NCBI GenBank assembly: GCA_907163345.1
Contig: CAJQUN010000003.1
Location: 25,063,879-25,127,878 of the forward strand
Direction of reading: 5' to 3'
DNA length: 64,000 bases
Source: Haberlea rhodopensis
Lineage: Eukaryota > Streptophyta > Magnoliopsida > Lamiales > Gesneriaceae
The translations under genes and the position numbers were made by a program. Below, in pieces: positions 12,939 through 22,700 of the stretch. Numbering within the stretch: position 1 is the first letter of the stretch; each line of letters begins with the position of its first letter. The notes beneath the pieces are model-generated. The model was not told where the DNA came from. It did not search any database and saw nothing but the letters and a program-made list of their open reading frames with translations.

Positions 12939-14279
12939 TTAGCTTTTACTAACCTCACTGATAGATTTGATATAATCTATAATAGAACAACCAATAAAAG
13001 CTGCAGCCACATCATCAAACAATGTAATTCGTACTTTGTCGTTGTCATTTTCGACATTTATTGTTAGTCGATACCTGTGAATAACACATATGAATTACAT
13101 TAACTAAAATCTATAATTATTCATAATATTTGGTAATATTGATCAAATTTATACCTTGGAACTGCTTCAACGTTTAAATCCATACAATTCCTACAATTTG
13201 TTGTGTCTTTTGTTTTTATTATTGCCCTCGAGCAATTGTTACAAGCCTCATGCCATGGTTTCGATCTATTTTCGACTTCATGTAGATTTCCCTTGAAGTG
13301 GTAGTATGTACTCTACATTTATTAGAGAATATTAGTAGAATTTGATATATGATTAGATTATTTTTGGACATTAATAAATCAATATTACAGCATAACGAAC
13401 ATAAAAATGATGTAGAAAATTGTAGGACCTCGGTTAAAGTATGACGTTCATTATTCAATTGTTTAAGTGTGACTTCCTTGGAATCTTTGATCCTTGTAGA
13501 CATCAATAATTCATCCAAAGTGTGTTCCTTAAAACTGGAATTCCTCCTGGTTGAAAAAAATGGATATTAAATAGCATATATTAAAATATTTTAATAATTG
13601 CTTAAATTAACCGAAAGAAAAAATTTGAAAAATGTAATGGTTGTTCTAATATATGACAATGTATAAGTTTAAAAAGATTATATGAGACAATTTATTTATT
13701 CATTATCGTGCAAAATATACTGGGACATAATTTAAATACATATGAAATTGAATATTGGCTAACTAATATAATGGAGATCTCACCGTGAATTTATTTTTTC
13801 TGATTTAGTGGATTTAGGGTTATGAAATATGGCAGCTGTAGATGTGGATTTCAACTGAATCATTTCTGCAGGAAAATGAAGTTTCATAATATTTTCCAAG
13901 TAAATGGGATATATATATATATTAATAATTGATAATTAATAATCTATAAAATATACCTTGATAAAGATGCTTTTTCATATTGGAGAAAGCTATTATTGGC
14001 TTCTCAATCTCAATTTTTTGTAACCATTGGCCTTCATTGATAGCCAGATCATCCCACAAATTTATTGTAATAGTATCTAGTCTGCGATTAAATGTGACAA
14101 TAATTAAATTTTGTTGGAAAGACAAATAAAAATATATTTTTTAATTTTTTTTACTTGTAATAAGATGGTTTGTACTCACCGAATGTTCATCAATACGACC
14201 TCTCTTCGGTAGTCAATGCTCTTGTCATTCCTTTGAAATGCGACTGATTGCTTAACCTTAACTATGACCCCTATTACAT
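12939..14279 (-). CDS. RPA1-like single-stranded-DNA-binding protein, C-terminal part (5' partial), Helitron-borne
   Basis: RPA1 (RPA70) binds single-stranded DNA through OB folds; its C-terminal fold contains a zinc ribbon. Six minus-strand exons join in phase with GT-AG borders: 14180-14279, 13957-14081, 13784-13865, 13429-13546, 13155-13312 and 12939-13074. Together they give about 239 codons without a stop. The first exon holds DVIGVIVKVKQS with REVVLMNIR, and the second TITINLWDDLAINEG and KPIIAFSNMKKH, matching OB-fold DBD-B. The fifth holds KPWHEACNNCS and NCRNCMDL, a CX2C...CX2C zinc ribbon, and the sixth YRLTINVEND and TLFDDVAAAFIG, a DBD-C-like fold. The N-terminal third is missing; repeats occupy the place where it should be. 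It lies wholly within the 12582-15301 Helitron, so it is probably element-encoded or captured. Whether it is expressed is unknown. Confidence 0.75.
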
Positions 14280-14559
14280 CTAATAAATTTTGTCGAAAAA
14301 TTAGTTACATGCAAATTATAAAATGACATTTTTAAAGTTTGAATTTAAAATTTAAATTGGCACTTAAACAAGATTAAAGCTTCGCAATTTAAATCAACCA
14401 AAAACATTTTCAAATCCACCAAGTCACCATTAACATGCCACCAAGTCACCAAATCATGAGTCCTTTGAAATGCGACTCATGATTTTCGTAAAATCTGAAG
14501 AGGAGTAGGGTGAAGCCAAAGAAACTTACGTTTGACCCCTACAAGTTATGCAAATTCAA

Positions 14560-14960
14560 GAATGTGCAGATGCCGCATGTGATTTCCGTAAAATCTGAAG
14601 ATGAGTAGGGTGAAGGAATGAAGGGTGGTGTGAAGGAAATGTTCATGCGGTGAAAACATTTAAGGAGCCAAAGAAACGTATGTTTGATCTCAAGCATTTT
14701 GTTTGAGCCCTACATAGCAACGTTTTTTTACGGCATAAATGATGACCATTTAAGCAGCCAGAGAAACGTGGGGCAAAATGTTCATGCAGTAAAAACATTT
14801 AAGGAGCCAAAGAAACGTGCGATTTTTTACGGCATAAATGATGACCATTTAATTTAATCAGCCAAAGAAACGTGGACCAAAATGTTCATGCAGTAAAAAA
14901 ACATTTAAGTAGCCAAAGAAACGTACGTTTGATCCCAAGCATTTTGTTGACGACTACAAG
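14560..14960. repeat. Diverged repeats of a 40-100 bp motif in the Helitron
   Basis: Segments such as GAGCCAAAGAAACGT, AAATGTTCATGC and CGGCATAAATGATGACC recur at irregular spacing at about 14570, 14640-14700, 14755-14830 and 14850-14930. They look like an eroded tandem array upstream of the RPA-like exons. No coding potential is seen. Confidence 0.65.
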
Positions 14961-15149
14961 TTTTGTAAATCGTAGAATGTGCAGAGGCCGCATGTGGTGG
15001 AGCAACGGTTTTTTTATGGCATAAATGATGGAATTGCAATAGAAAAAATGAAGAGTAGAAGGCATCGGTTTTTCTGGCATAAATGATGGAATTTCAGCAG
15101 ACAAAATGAAGAGCACAAGGCATCAATATTAGGGTGAAGGAATGATGGG

Positions 15150-15290
15150 TGGGTGAAGGGATGTTAATGAAGGGTATATATGTAATTTTACAATTGGAGT
15201 GAAAGATGTTAATGAAGGATGTATAGGTAATTTCACAATTGGAGTGAAAGGATGTTAATGAAGGATGTATATGTAATTTCACAATTGAAA
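15150..15290. repeat. Short tandem repeat near the Helitron 5' end
   Basis: Three copies of a unit of about 55-60 bp containing GATGTTAATGAAGG, GTATATGTAATTT and CACAATTGGAGTGAAAG, just inside the inferred TC end. Confidence 0.75.
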
Positions 15291-15346
15291 AACCATATAG
15301 AATTCACATCTCATTTTTACAAAAAAAAATAATAATAATAAAAAAA

Positions 15347-15586
15347 TCAGTAAGGAAGTATAGTTTCAAAACAATGGACCCCATCGAACTCCGGCGCAAA
15401 CCTTGGCCGCCGGACAGCTTCCGACTTCTTCACCCGTTGCGACGATCGATTCACCTCTTTATCACTCTTCCTCTCATCAATCTTGGCAGCCGATTTCTGT
15501 GTCATTTGCTTATTAAATGCGCTCACTTTCTGGCCAAAAGATTCAGCGCAGAGCACGTCGAATGAACCGAAAATGGACATCAACAT
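15347..15586 (-). CDS. Small plant-specific protein of unknown function (79 aa)
   Basis: An open frame from ATG at 15586 encodes 79 residues beginning MLMSIFGSFDVLCAESFGQK and ending RRPRFAPEFDGVHCFETIL-PY. The C-terminal RFAPE(F/L)DGxHCFET signature is, from memory, shared by small uncharacterised plant proteins. The frame stays open upstream to 15733 but only from a non-ATG codon, so the internal ATG is preferred. A TATA box lies at 15661-15668, about 75 bp upstream. A basic, Ser/Lys-rich middle (DERKSDKEVNRSSQRVKKSE) has no predicted membrane segment. The second Helitron ends 45 bp beyond the stop. Function is unknown and no catalytic motif is visible. Confidence 0.6.
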   Translation of the reverse strand: MLMSIFGSFDVLCAESFGQKVSAFNKQMTQKSAAKIDERKSDKEVNRSSQRVKKSEAVRRPRFAPEFDGVHCFETILPY

Positions 15587-15660
15587 GATTTTTTTGAAAT
15601 CGAGGAAATTATCTTCACAAAAATGCTTGGAATTAATGCTGGTTGCGATAGAGTGAAAGG

Positions 15661-15668
15661 TATTTATA
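15661..15668 (-). promoter_or_regulatory. TATA box of the small-protein gene
   Basis: TATAAATA on the minus strand (context GCTATAAATACC), about 75 bp upstream of the ATG at 15586. The position is right for a core promoter with a short 5' UTR. Confidence 0.5.
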
Positions 15669-15904
15669 GCAGGGGGAAAATGTGTTGGAATAAGAAACTT
15701 CTTGAAGTGATTCTTTTTTAGTGCGACTGCCAACGTGTTTCATGCATATTCATTCTGGAAGTAACTGGGAAACGCGCTCACCTGTAGACTTCTCGTTTCA
15801 TCGTGGTTAATTTCTCACTGGAAAGCCCAATGTAGCTTGACACGTGGATATCCACGTGTAACAGTTACGTTAGATGGTATCCATTGAAGATGCACGTATG
15901 TAAA

Positions 15905-16090
15905 AAAGGCTGGCGAGCATTATCTCGTACTTCCATAGCAATCTCACCAAAATTCTAATTTTACCCCTAAAACCTTGTCGTTTTTCTTTACTCTCTCTCT
16001 CGATTAGCTGTTTCAGCACATTTACAGAAGGAAAAAGGAGAGGTCCTGGAAAGAGTTGATGAGAATGAAAATAAAGAAAAAGATTCAGAA
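15905..16090 (+). repeat. Gene-flank segment duplicated in inverted orientation (copy A)
   Basis: This segment matches, on the opposite strand, two pieces that flank the LINE further right: roughly 24775-24870 and 22600-22690. Shared anchors include GGCTGGC, ATTTTACCCCTAAAAC, CTGTTTCAG, ACATTTACA and AGAGGTCCTG, then TGATGAGAAT. Similarity is roughly three quarters by eye. Copy A is uninterrupted and copy B is split by the LINE. Confidence 0.7.
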
Positions 16091-16428
16091 GATTAATGGT
16101 CAAAGGGAGAAGGAAAGTCTGGTGGAAGAAACAGATCGTGATGGCGACGAATAAACTTCAAAGATAAACCAAAACCCTGCTGCAAAATTTTGCATCCATG
16201 CTCAACTCGCTTGTCATTGCTGCGAAGTCCTAACTTGCTGTTTAAAGTTCTCTGTTGGAAGCTGAGCATTAGCTTCGGGTAACACCACAGCATGGGCCGG
16301 CGTCTGGGTATGGTACTGACAAGACAACTGAGGGGACGAAGGTTGAGGTATTTGTGGTCGGCTGGAAGGAGCATTTGGTGTTAATTCTTTAAAATTTGAA
16401 GGCTGAACAGGTTTGTTCTTATTGTGCA
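16091..16428. other. Unidentified segment left of the gypsy element
   Basis: A minus-strand frame through this region reads proline- and glutamine-rich protein-like sequence (for example LPEANAQLPTENFKQQ), but I do not recognise a family and it has no clear start. It may be a gene remnant truncated by the LTR element that begins at 16429. Confidence 0.25.
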
Positions 16429-17866
16429 TGTAAAAACCCGATTTCCCAACTAAGTCAATCACTAAAGTTTTAGCCAACCAAACTACTTAAGGTTATTTAC
16501 TCAAACCAATAACTTAACAAGATAGATATTTAAGAATTGTAGTATGATTAAAACTCTAAATATTTGATAGATAATGATGCACTTTACAAAATAATTAAAG
16601 GATAAGCTTTGGTTATCAAAATCTTTAATAAATAGTTGGAGTTCACGTCAATTTATCATTCTTAATAGCCAATAGAATTCTTCATCAGGTTACTGTGTCT
16701 TCTGCAACCTTTATTCTTCAAAAATTTAGTCATTAAAATTTCCTTCCAATAAGCTTTGAGTCTTCAAAAGCTGACCTTATTCCAACCAATAAAAGATCCA
16801 AGAGCTAACCATTTTAAATTTTCCTCCAAATCATCAACATCAAGTTTTTGATCAGTAGCATAATTCTGGAAAAAAATACATCGTGCAATTCACAACTAAA
16901 AGTCATCCAAGTACGTTTATAATCGCCTCCAATCTCAGTAAGTGGGCTTTTGTTAAAATCATTCTTTCGTTTTTAAATCATAAGTATATGTTTTACAATC
17001 CAATCGTTATGTGAACTATTTTCAAATTATGAAATTCTGTCTTTGAAATCTGAAGCACTTTAAATATCGAAATCCAATTGGTAAGGAATTCAGAATTCTG
17101 TTTCTGACCCTGATGCGGTGGGATTATAACCGTTTTCTGACCTGATACGGTGGGATTATAACCGTTTTCTGACCTGATACGGTGGGATTATAACCGTTTT
17201 CTGACCTGATACGGTGGTTAACCGTTGTTCTGGGAAGTCCAGACCATTTATTCGTGGGTGATCCGATGTTCTGACCTCATCTCCATGAGGGTTATATCTA
17301 GAGAACTGATATCAGTACCATGAGGAAACTAGATGATTTATTGTGCTTACTTTAGTATATGGTATGGGATTCTGATATGACGTTTCTGTTCTGTTCTGGC
17401 TCCGATGAGCAAATCTGTTAAGTTTATGTTCTGTTCATATCGGTTTCTGTTATGGTTTTTGATAAATGTTTCTGAAAAATTATTATATTTATACGATGTG
17501 TCACATACGATTGTCCCCCACTTGCTGAGTGTTTTCCAAAACACTCACCCCTTACTCTATCTTCCCAGATAAAGACGAGGAAGAAATTGAAGCTGAAGAA
17601 GAACACCAATTTTGGGGTTGGTGATCCGCTGCGTTTCTATGAATTAAAGACATCAATTTTGGTTTATTTAGGATTTCTTTAAGTTATTCCGTTTCAAGAC
17701 TTTTAGAGTTTGATTATGCAATTTAAATTCGATTGTAAAGACGATTATTTATTTTTATGGAATATAGACTGATTTTTCGTAGAATTATGTATTACGAGGC
17801 TTGTTGATTTTGAATTATATTTAGAATCAACGCCGGTGTTATCGACCCCGGTCTCGCGGCGTGACA
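16429..17866 (+). repeat. 5' LTR of the gypsy-type element
   Basis: About 1438 bp, TG...CA ends, matching 20322-21616. It is longer than the 3' LTR mainly because of extra copies of a 32-bp minisatellite and a few short indels. Confidence 0.9.
17104..17232. repeat. 32-bp minisatellite in the 5' LTR
   Basis: Four units beginning CTGACC(C)TGATACGGTG and ending ATAACCGTTTT, at 17104, 17137, 17169 and 17201 (the last one partial). The 3' LTR has only the first unit plus the partial one, so copy number changed after insertion. Confidence 0.92.
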
Positions 17867-17872
17867 TTTAAG

Positions 17873-17892
17873 TGGTATTAGAGCCAGGTTCC
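17873..17892 (+). promoter_or_regulatory. Primer-binding site (tRNA-Met)
   Basis: TGGTATTAGAGCCAGGTTCC begins six bases after the 5' LTR. It is close to the TGGTATCAGAGC core complementary to the 3' end of initiator tRNA-Met, used to prime minus-strand DNA. Confidence 0.85.
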
Positions 17893-19034
17893 ATAATCCC
17901 GCTGGGAAAAAATATCTGGTTGATAAAAATACCAGAATATAAATCCCGGTTAAATCAAACCAATTGAAGGTTAGAAAATCAATTGGGAAAATTTCTCTTG
18001 GTGTCATGATCGGCTACTGATATAAAAAAAAAATTAAAAAAAAAATCGAAATTCTTACCTGAACACCCGCTGCCACAACCACCACCGCTGCATGCCGCCA
18101 CCATAACTGACGGCCGCACACCACCATAATCGCCATCCATGGACGAACGAACTCTCCAAATTTCACAACCATCGGAGTTCGATTTCCCCTCCAGTCGCTC
18201 GACTAACACTCGCCCAAACCCTTCACGCTGCCCCTGCTCCGATCTCATCACTGCCGAGGGTATCTTGACCAATCCGACATGCTACCTTGACGAAAATCAC
18301 CCCTGGAGTAAAAGCCCTCAATCAATTGAATCTTACAGTTACTGGACGACGACGAATCGCCCGATCGAACCTAAAGCCCAAGAACCCTAAAAATCCTGTA
18401 AATCAATCCTCCGATTTCGTAACCATCAGAACTCGATTTTTCAATTCCTTTTGGCATACTGACCTATGGGACATTACGATCAAAAGCCCCTTATCCGTGG
18501 AAACTGAAAATTTCCAGAAGACGGCTGATTACCCAATCAACTTCTTGCCCTACGAAACCCTAAATCCGAATCTTCAATCCCCGATTTTTTTTTAGCCTTT
18601 GGAACATAGTTTTCAAATCAAATCTGGATTACTAACCTACATACAGTGCTCAATCAAACCCCTCTATCAATTTCGAATCAAGAACGACATACGATTACGA
18701 ATTTGGAATCAAAATTCGCCTAATTAAGAACCCTAAAGCGTCGAACCCTAATCATCAAATTCTTCCGTCAATGATGCATCAAAATTAAATTCCTTCCTCA
18801 TGTAAGTAATACGTTTCATGGGTAATCCAAGTTTTCAGTCAATTTTAAAAAAAAATAATAATAATAAATAAAAATAAGAGAGATATTTTGGTATTTAGTA
18901 ATCTTATTTGATTTAATTATAAACATTTTCATTCATTAATAAAATTGTTAATTTCCTTTTATCGTGCCTTCGATATGTTTTATTATCAATTATATTACTA
19001 TGCAAAGATTTTAGATCTATATGTATTGTAGTAA
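17893..19034 (+). other. Untranslated leader of the gypsy-type element
   Basis: Between primer site and gag. Short open frames on both strands have no recognisable domain. A T/A-rich tract lies at 18845-19020. Confidence 0.6.
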
Positions 19035-20230
19035 ATGGCCGGACGTCCTACTCGCAGCAACCGTAATCCCAACTACGCTGCCCCTCATAACAATGATGAG
19101 GAGAGAGCAAATGATAATCAACGAGCCCCTAGAGTGGGATTGAGCCGCGAGGATTTGATGGCAATAGCCACCATCGTCGCTACGACACTGCAAGGCATGA
19201 CTAATCCTGCTGCTAATCAGCCACATCCGCAGCCAGCGCCACACTCGCAGGGAGTGAAGGATCATTACGAATCACTGCGAAAGAACCGAGTTCCAACTTT
19301 TGATGGCAACTCAGACCCAGAGATGGCCCAAAACTGGCTTAAGCAAGTGGAAAATCACCACAGACTGCTTGAAGTACCTGAAGACATCAAGGTGGAAGTC
19401 ACCACATCATTTCTCATTGATCAAGCTGGAAAATGGTGGGAAAATGTGTCACCACTGATGTTAGAAGTGGGACCAATCACATGGCAACGGTTCCGAAGCA
19501 CCTTCCTAAAGCAATATTTTTCGACTGCAGTGCAAAATCAGAAACTTAGGGAATTTGAGAGCTTGATGCAAACTCCTGATATGTCGGTGATAGAATACAC
19601 ATCAAAGTTCAACTCTCTGGGAACTTATGCACCAAGTATTATGGCAGATGAGACCTTGAAACTACATCGCTTTAGGATTGGGTTAAACAGTCATATCCAA
19701 TCTGCCCTAGCAATATATGAAACCACAAACTTTGGAGACCTAATGAGAGCAGTCATCAGGGCTGAAGCTGATATAAGACGTCGTGATGAGGAATTTAAGC
19801 GCAAGCGACCTCCCCCTAGTCAACACGACGCCAATGGTCAGGATTTCAAACGACCGAACCAATCCATAATCAACAAGAGTGGCCCGTATCCACCCCATTC
19901 AATCATAGGGTTCCAAAATGTCCGACTTGTGACTTCGTACATACTGGTGAATGTCATAGAAAGACTGGAGCTTGCTTCCGATGTGAGAAGTTCGGACATA
20001 GAATTGTCGATTGTCCCGAAGTCGATAAAAGGGGGACATGTACAAGAAATAGTGCCCTTCCAAACAAGCCAAGGGATAACAAACCAAATGCTCGGGTATA
20101 TGCCATAACCCAAGAAAAAACGGAGGATGTGAACGAAGCTGTGGCAGGTATCAGTTTATTAAAGAAAGTGCATGCATATGTATTGTTGATTATGGTGTCA
20201 CGCATTCGCTTATATCCAAGAGGTTCTGAG
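19035..20230 (+). pseudogene. Decayed gag with protease stub of the gypsy-type element
   Basis: The frame starts at ATG 19035 (MAGRPTRSNRNPNYAAPHNN) and contains a retrotransposon gag domain (about residues 85-260), with segments such as FDGNSDPEMAQNWLKQVE and TWQRFRSTFLKQYF. A frameshift near 19900 moves the rest to another frame, where two cysteine clusters follow, including a CCHC zinc knuckle, CFRCEKFGHRIVDC. After VYAITQEKTEDVNEA a short protease remnant, VDYGVTHSLIS, appears with the usual active-site triad degenerate, and the frame ends. Everything between protease and the 3' end of pol is deleted; only a scrap like LLKFRGRNF remains before the 3' LTR. Confidence 0.85.
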
Positions 20231-20321
20231 GAACTAACACTTAAGCCAAAATACCATTATCCTTAGAACGGTTAAACTTACTCAAGTTTCGAGGACGAAA
20301 CTTCCAATAAGGATGGAGGAA

Positions 20322-21616
20322 TGTAAAAACTCGGTTTCCCAACTAAGTCAACCACTAAAGTTTTAGCCAACCAAACTACTTAAGGTTATTTACTTGGTAG
20401 GATTAAAACTCTAAATATTTGATAGATAATGATGCACTTTACAAAATAATTAAGGGATAAGCTTTGGTTATCAAAATCTTTAATAAATAGTTGGAGTTCA
20501 CGTCTTCATCAGGTTAATGTGTCTTCTGCAACCTTTATTCTTCAAAAATTTAGTCATTAAAATTTCCTTCCAATAAGCTTTGAGTCTTCAAAAGCTGACC
20601 TTATTCCAACCAATAAAAGATCCAAGAGCTAACCATTTTAAATTTTCCTCCAAATCATCAACATCAAGTTTTCGATCAGTAGCATAATTCTGGAAAAAAA
20701 TACATCGTGCAATTCACAACTAAAAGTCATCCAAGCACGTTTATAATCGCCTCCAATCTCAGTAAGTGGGCTTTTGTTAAAATCATTCTTTCGTTTTTAA
20801 ATCATAAGTATATGTTTTAAAATCCAATCGTTATGTGAACTATTTTCAAATTATGAAATTCTGTCTTTGAAATCTGAAGCACTTTAAATATCGAAATCCA
20901 ATTGGTAAGGAATTCCGAATTCTGTTTCTGACCCTGATGCGGTGGGATTATAACCGTTTTCTGACCTGATACGGTGGTCAACCGTTGTTCTGGGAAGTCC
21001 AGACCCTTTATTCGTGGGTGATCCGATGTTCTGACCTCATCTCTAGGAGGGTTATATCTAGAGAACTGATATCAGTACCATGAGGCAACTAGATGATTTA
21101 TTGTGCTTACTTTAGTATATGGTATGAGATTCTGATATGACGTTTCTGTTCTGTTCTGGCTTCGATGAGCAAATCTGTTAAGTTTCTGTTCTGTTCATAT
21201 CGGTTTCTGTTATGATTTTTGATAAATGTTTCTGAAAAATTATTATATTTATACGATGTGTCACATACGATTGTCCCCCACTTGCTGAGTGTTTTCCAAA
21301 ACACTCACCCCTTACTCTATCTTCCCAGATAAAGACGAGGAAAAAATTGAAGCTGAAGAAGAACACCAATTTTGGGGTTGGTGATCCGCTGCGTTTCTAT
21401 GAATTAAAGACATCAATTTTGGTTTATTTAGGATTTCTTTAAGTTATTCCGTTTCAAGACTTTTAGAGTTTGATTATGCAATTTAAATTCGAGATTATTT
21501 ATTTTTATGGAATATAGACTGGTTTTTCGTAGAATTCTGTATTACGAGGCTTGTTGATTTTGAATTATATTTAGAATCAACGCCGGTGTTATCGACCCCG
21601 GTCTCGCGGCGTGACA
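20322..21616 (+). repeat. 3' LTR of the gypsy-type element
   Basis: About 1295 bp, direct copy of the 5' LTR with the same TGTAAAAAC start and GTGACA end. Confidence 0.9.
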
Positions 21617-22210
21617 TTGCAGCCCTTTAAACTCATCTCTCTGAAATGCTTGATAAGTGTATTATAAGTAGCTGTATTTGGTGTGCAGCCCTTTAAACTC
21701 ATCTCTCTGAAAATCTAAAGAGCCTCCGGAACCCTCTTTTTGAAACACAATCTACCCATAACGCAGTGAGTTGATGAAAATCCGATATGTAAATTTATCG
21801 GCTTGAAGTTTGATGCCAAAATGTCCTTCCGGAACCTCTTGGCGTCACGTAAACTACCAAACATACACCATCAAAATAATGTTCCACGTCTTAATATCAT
21901 CCCTAAATTCACTTTTCTTATTGTGAAATAATAACTCAGCTTCCTCCACATGCTTATACCGGTATATCCACAACAGAACAGTTTGAATTGCAACCAAGTC
22001 ACGCTCAAGGCCAAATCCTTCTATATTGTTGAAAAATTCAATTACCATAGTAGGAAAGGTACACAGATCAATCAAATGCCTTCCCTTTGACATTTCATTT
22101 AACATTTGGAAACATTCATCAAAATGTTTCATTCTGCCAAGATACCAATTGGTCAAATTGACTAGACAATGCATAACCGGATTCTTGAACTTGAGGTTGC
22201 ATCTGTACTA
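21617..22210 (-). pseudogene. PPR gene fragment abutting the LTR element
   Basis: The minus strand reads PPR-like helices: MKHFDECFQMLNEMSKGRHL, ERDLVAIQTVLLWIYRYKHV, then EEAELLFHNKKSEFRDDIKT-WNIILMVYV. After a frameshift near 21850 further PPR-like pieces appear (FREMSLKGCTPNTATYNTLI). A segment of about 28 bp containing this FREMSLKGC region occurs twice (21619-21646 and 21685-21712). Stops and frame changes show it is dead. It ends exactly at the 3' LTR, so the insertion, or an earlier rearrangement, truncated it. It is unrelated in detail to the PPR gene at 9.7 kb. Confidence 0.65.
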
Positions 22211-22456
22211 GCGCTATTATTTTGATCCCTGATCTTTAGATCAACCGGATTGAAGTTGACCCTGTTGTTTCTAGATTGGATTTGTATAACTGGTTCTTGA
22301 TAAACAGATTACCGCATGCTTCCCTCACTGTACCAAAGTCAATAACAATCCAATTCAGATAATTTGACTCCCGTAAATGAACAAGTAATCATAGAAACAA
22401 ATACATAAAAACACATGTTTTAGAATTTCTTGAAGATCAGTCTTTCGTTTGTGTAC
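22211..22456. other. Stretch between gene fragments
   Basis: No gene recognised. It may be intron or spacer of the neighbouring fragments. Confidence 0.3.
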
Positions 22457-22700
22457 CTTGAAACTGAATCTGGAGAATCCAAATCAATGGCACCAGCCTG
22501 TTGCTGAAAATACTGAGGAATCTGCTGCGGTTGCAAAAGATGAAGATGTTTCCAGCAATGGAGAATCACTTGTCTCAGGAGTGGAGTAGGAGGTTAAAGC
22601 TTTTCTTCATTTTTATTCTCATCAGGCGCCTTCAGGACCTCTTCTATGTCTTTTGTAAATGCACTGAAACAACTAGTACACATAGAGAGTGAAGATAACG
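22457..22700 (-). pseudogene. Unidentified exon-like fragment (copy B, left piece)
   Basis: On the minus strand one frame reads CFSAFTKDIEEVLKAPDENK, then a stop, then QQIPQYFQQQAGAIDLDSP ending at a good donor (CAAG/GTAC, 22457). On the plus strand an acidic frame (VAENTEESAAVAKDED) ends at a stop near 22588. I cannot tell which strand was coding. Its outer part (22600-22690) is the inverted match of 15995-16090. Confidence 0.3.

Larger units (their letters stand above)
12582..15301 (-). mobile_element. Helitron (2.7 kb) carrying an RPA1-like gene, minus strand
   Basis: On the minus strand the right-hand (3') end is the hairpin ACGTGCAACGCACGT, then a short spacer and CTAG at 12582, followed by T. 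This is the same design as the Helitron at 4939-8648. The 5' end is placed at TCTATATGGTTTTTCAAT (15301), which shares TCTATAT with the first element; here the preceding base is T rather than A, so this end is less certain. Inside are a six-exon RPA-like gene (12939-14279) and non-coding repeats near the 5' end. No Rep/helicase is present. Plant Helitrons are known to carry RPA-like genes, which supports the call. Confidence 0.68.
16429..21616 (+). mobile_element. Ty3/gypsy-type LTR retrotransposon, internally deleted
   Basis: Two long direct LTRs (16429-17866 and 20322-21616) start TGTAAAAAC and end GTGACA. They are followed or preceded by a tRNA-Met primer site (17873) and a purine-rich GGATGGAGGA before the second LTR. 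The bases just outside are GTGCA on the left and TTGCA on the right, a plausible 5-bp target duplication with one change. The interior has a gag-like gene and a protease stub but no RT, RNase H or integrase, so it cannot move on its own. The LTRs are nearly identical apart from repeat-number indels, suggesting fairly recent insertion. Confidence 0.88.

Noticed and set aside
18139..18595. Open frames in the leader of the gypsy-type element
   Set aside because: No domain and no conserved start; in the untranslated region between primer site and gag.
22646..22700. ATG at 22646 as the true start of the reverse transcriptase
   Set aside because: The first codons lie in older flanking DNA that matches 15995-16090; the LINE itself begins at about 22701 and is 5'-truncated.
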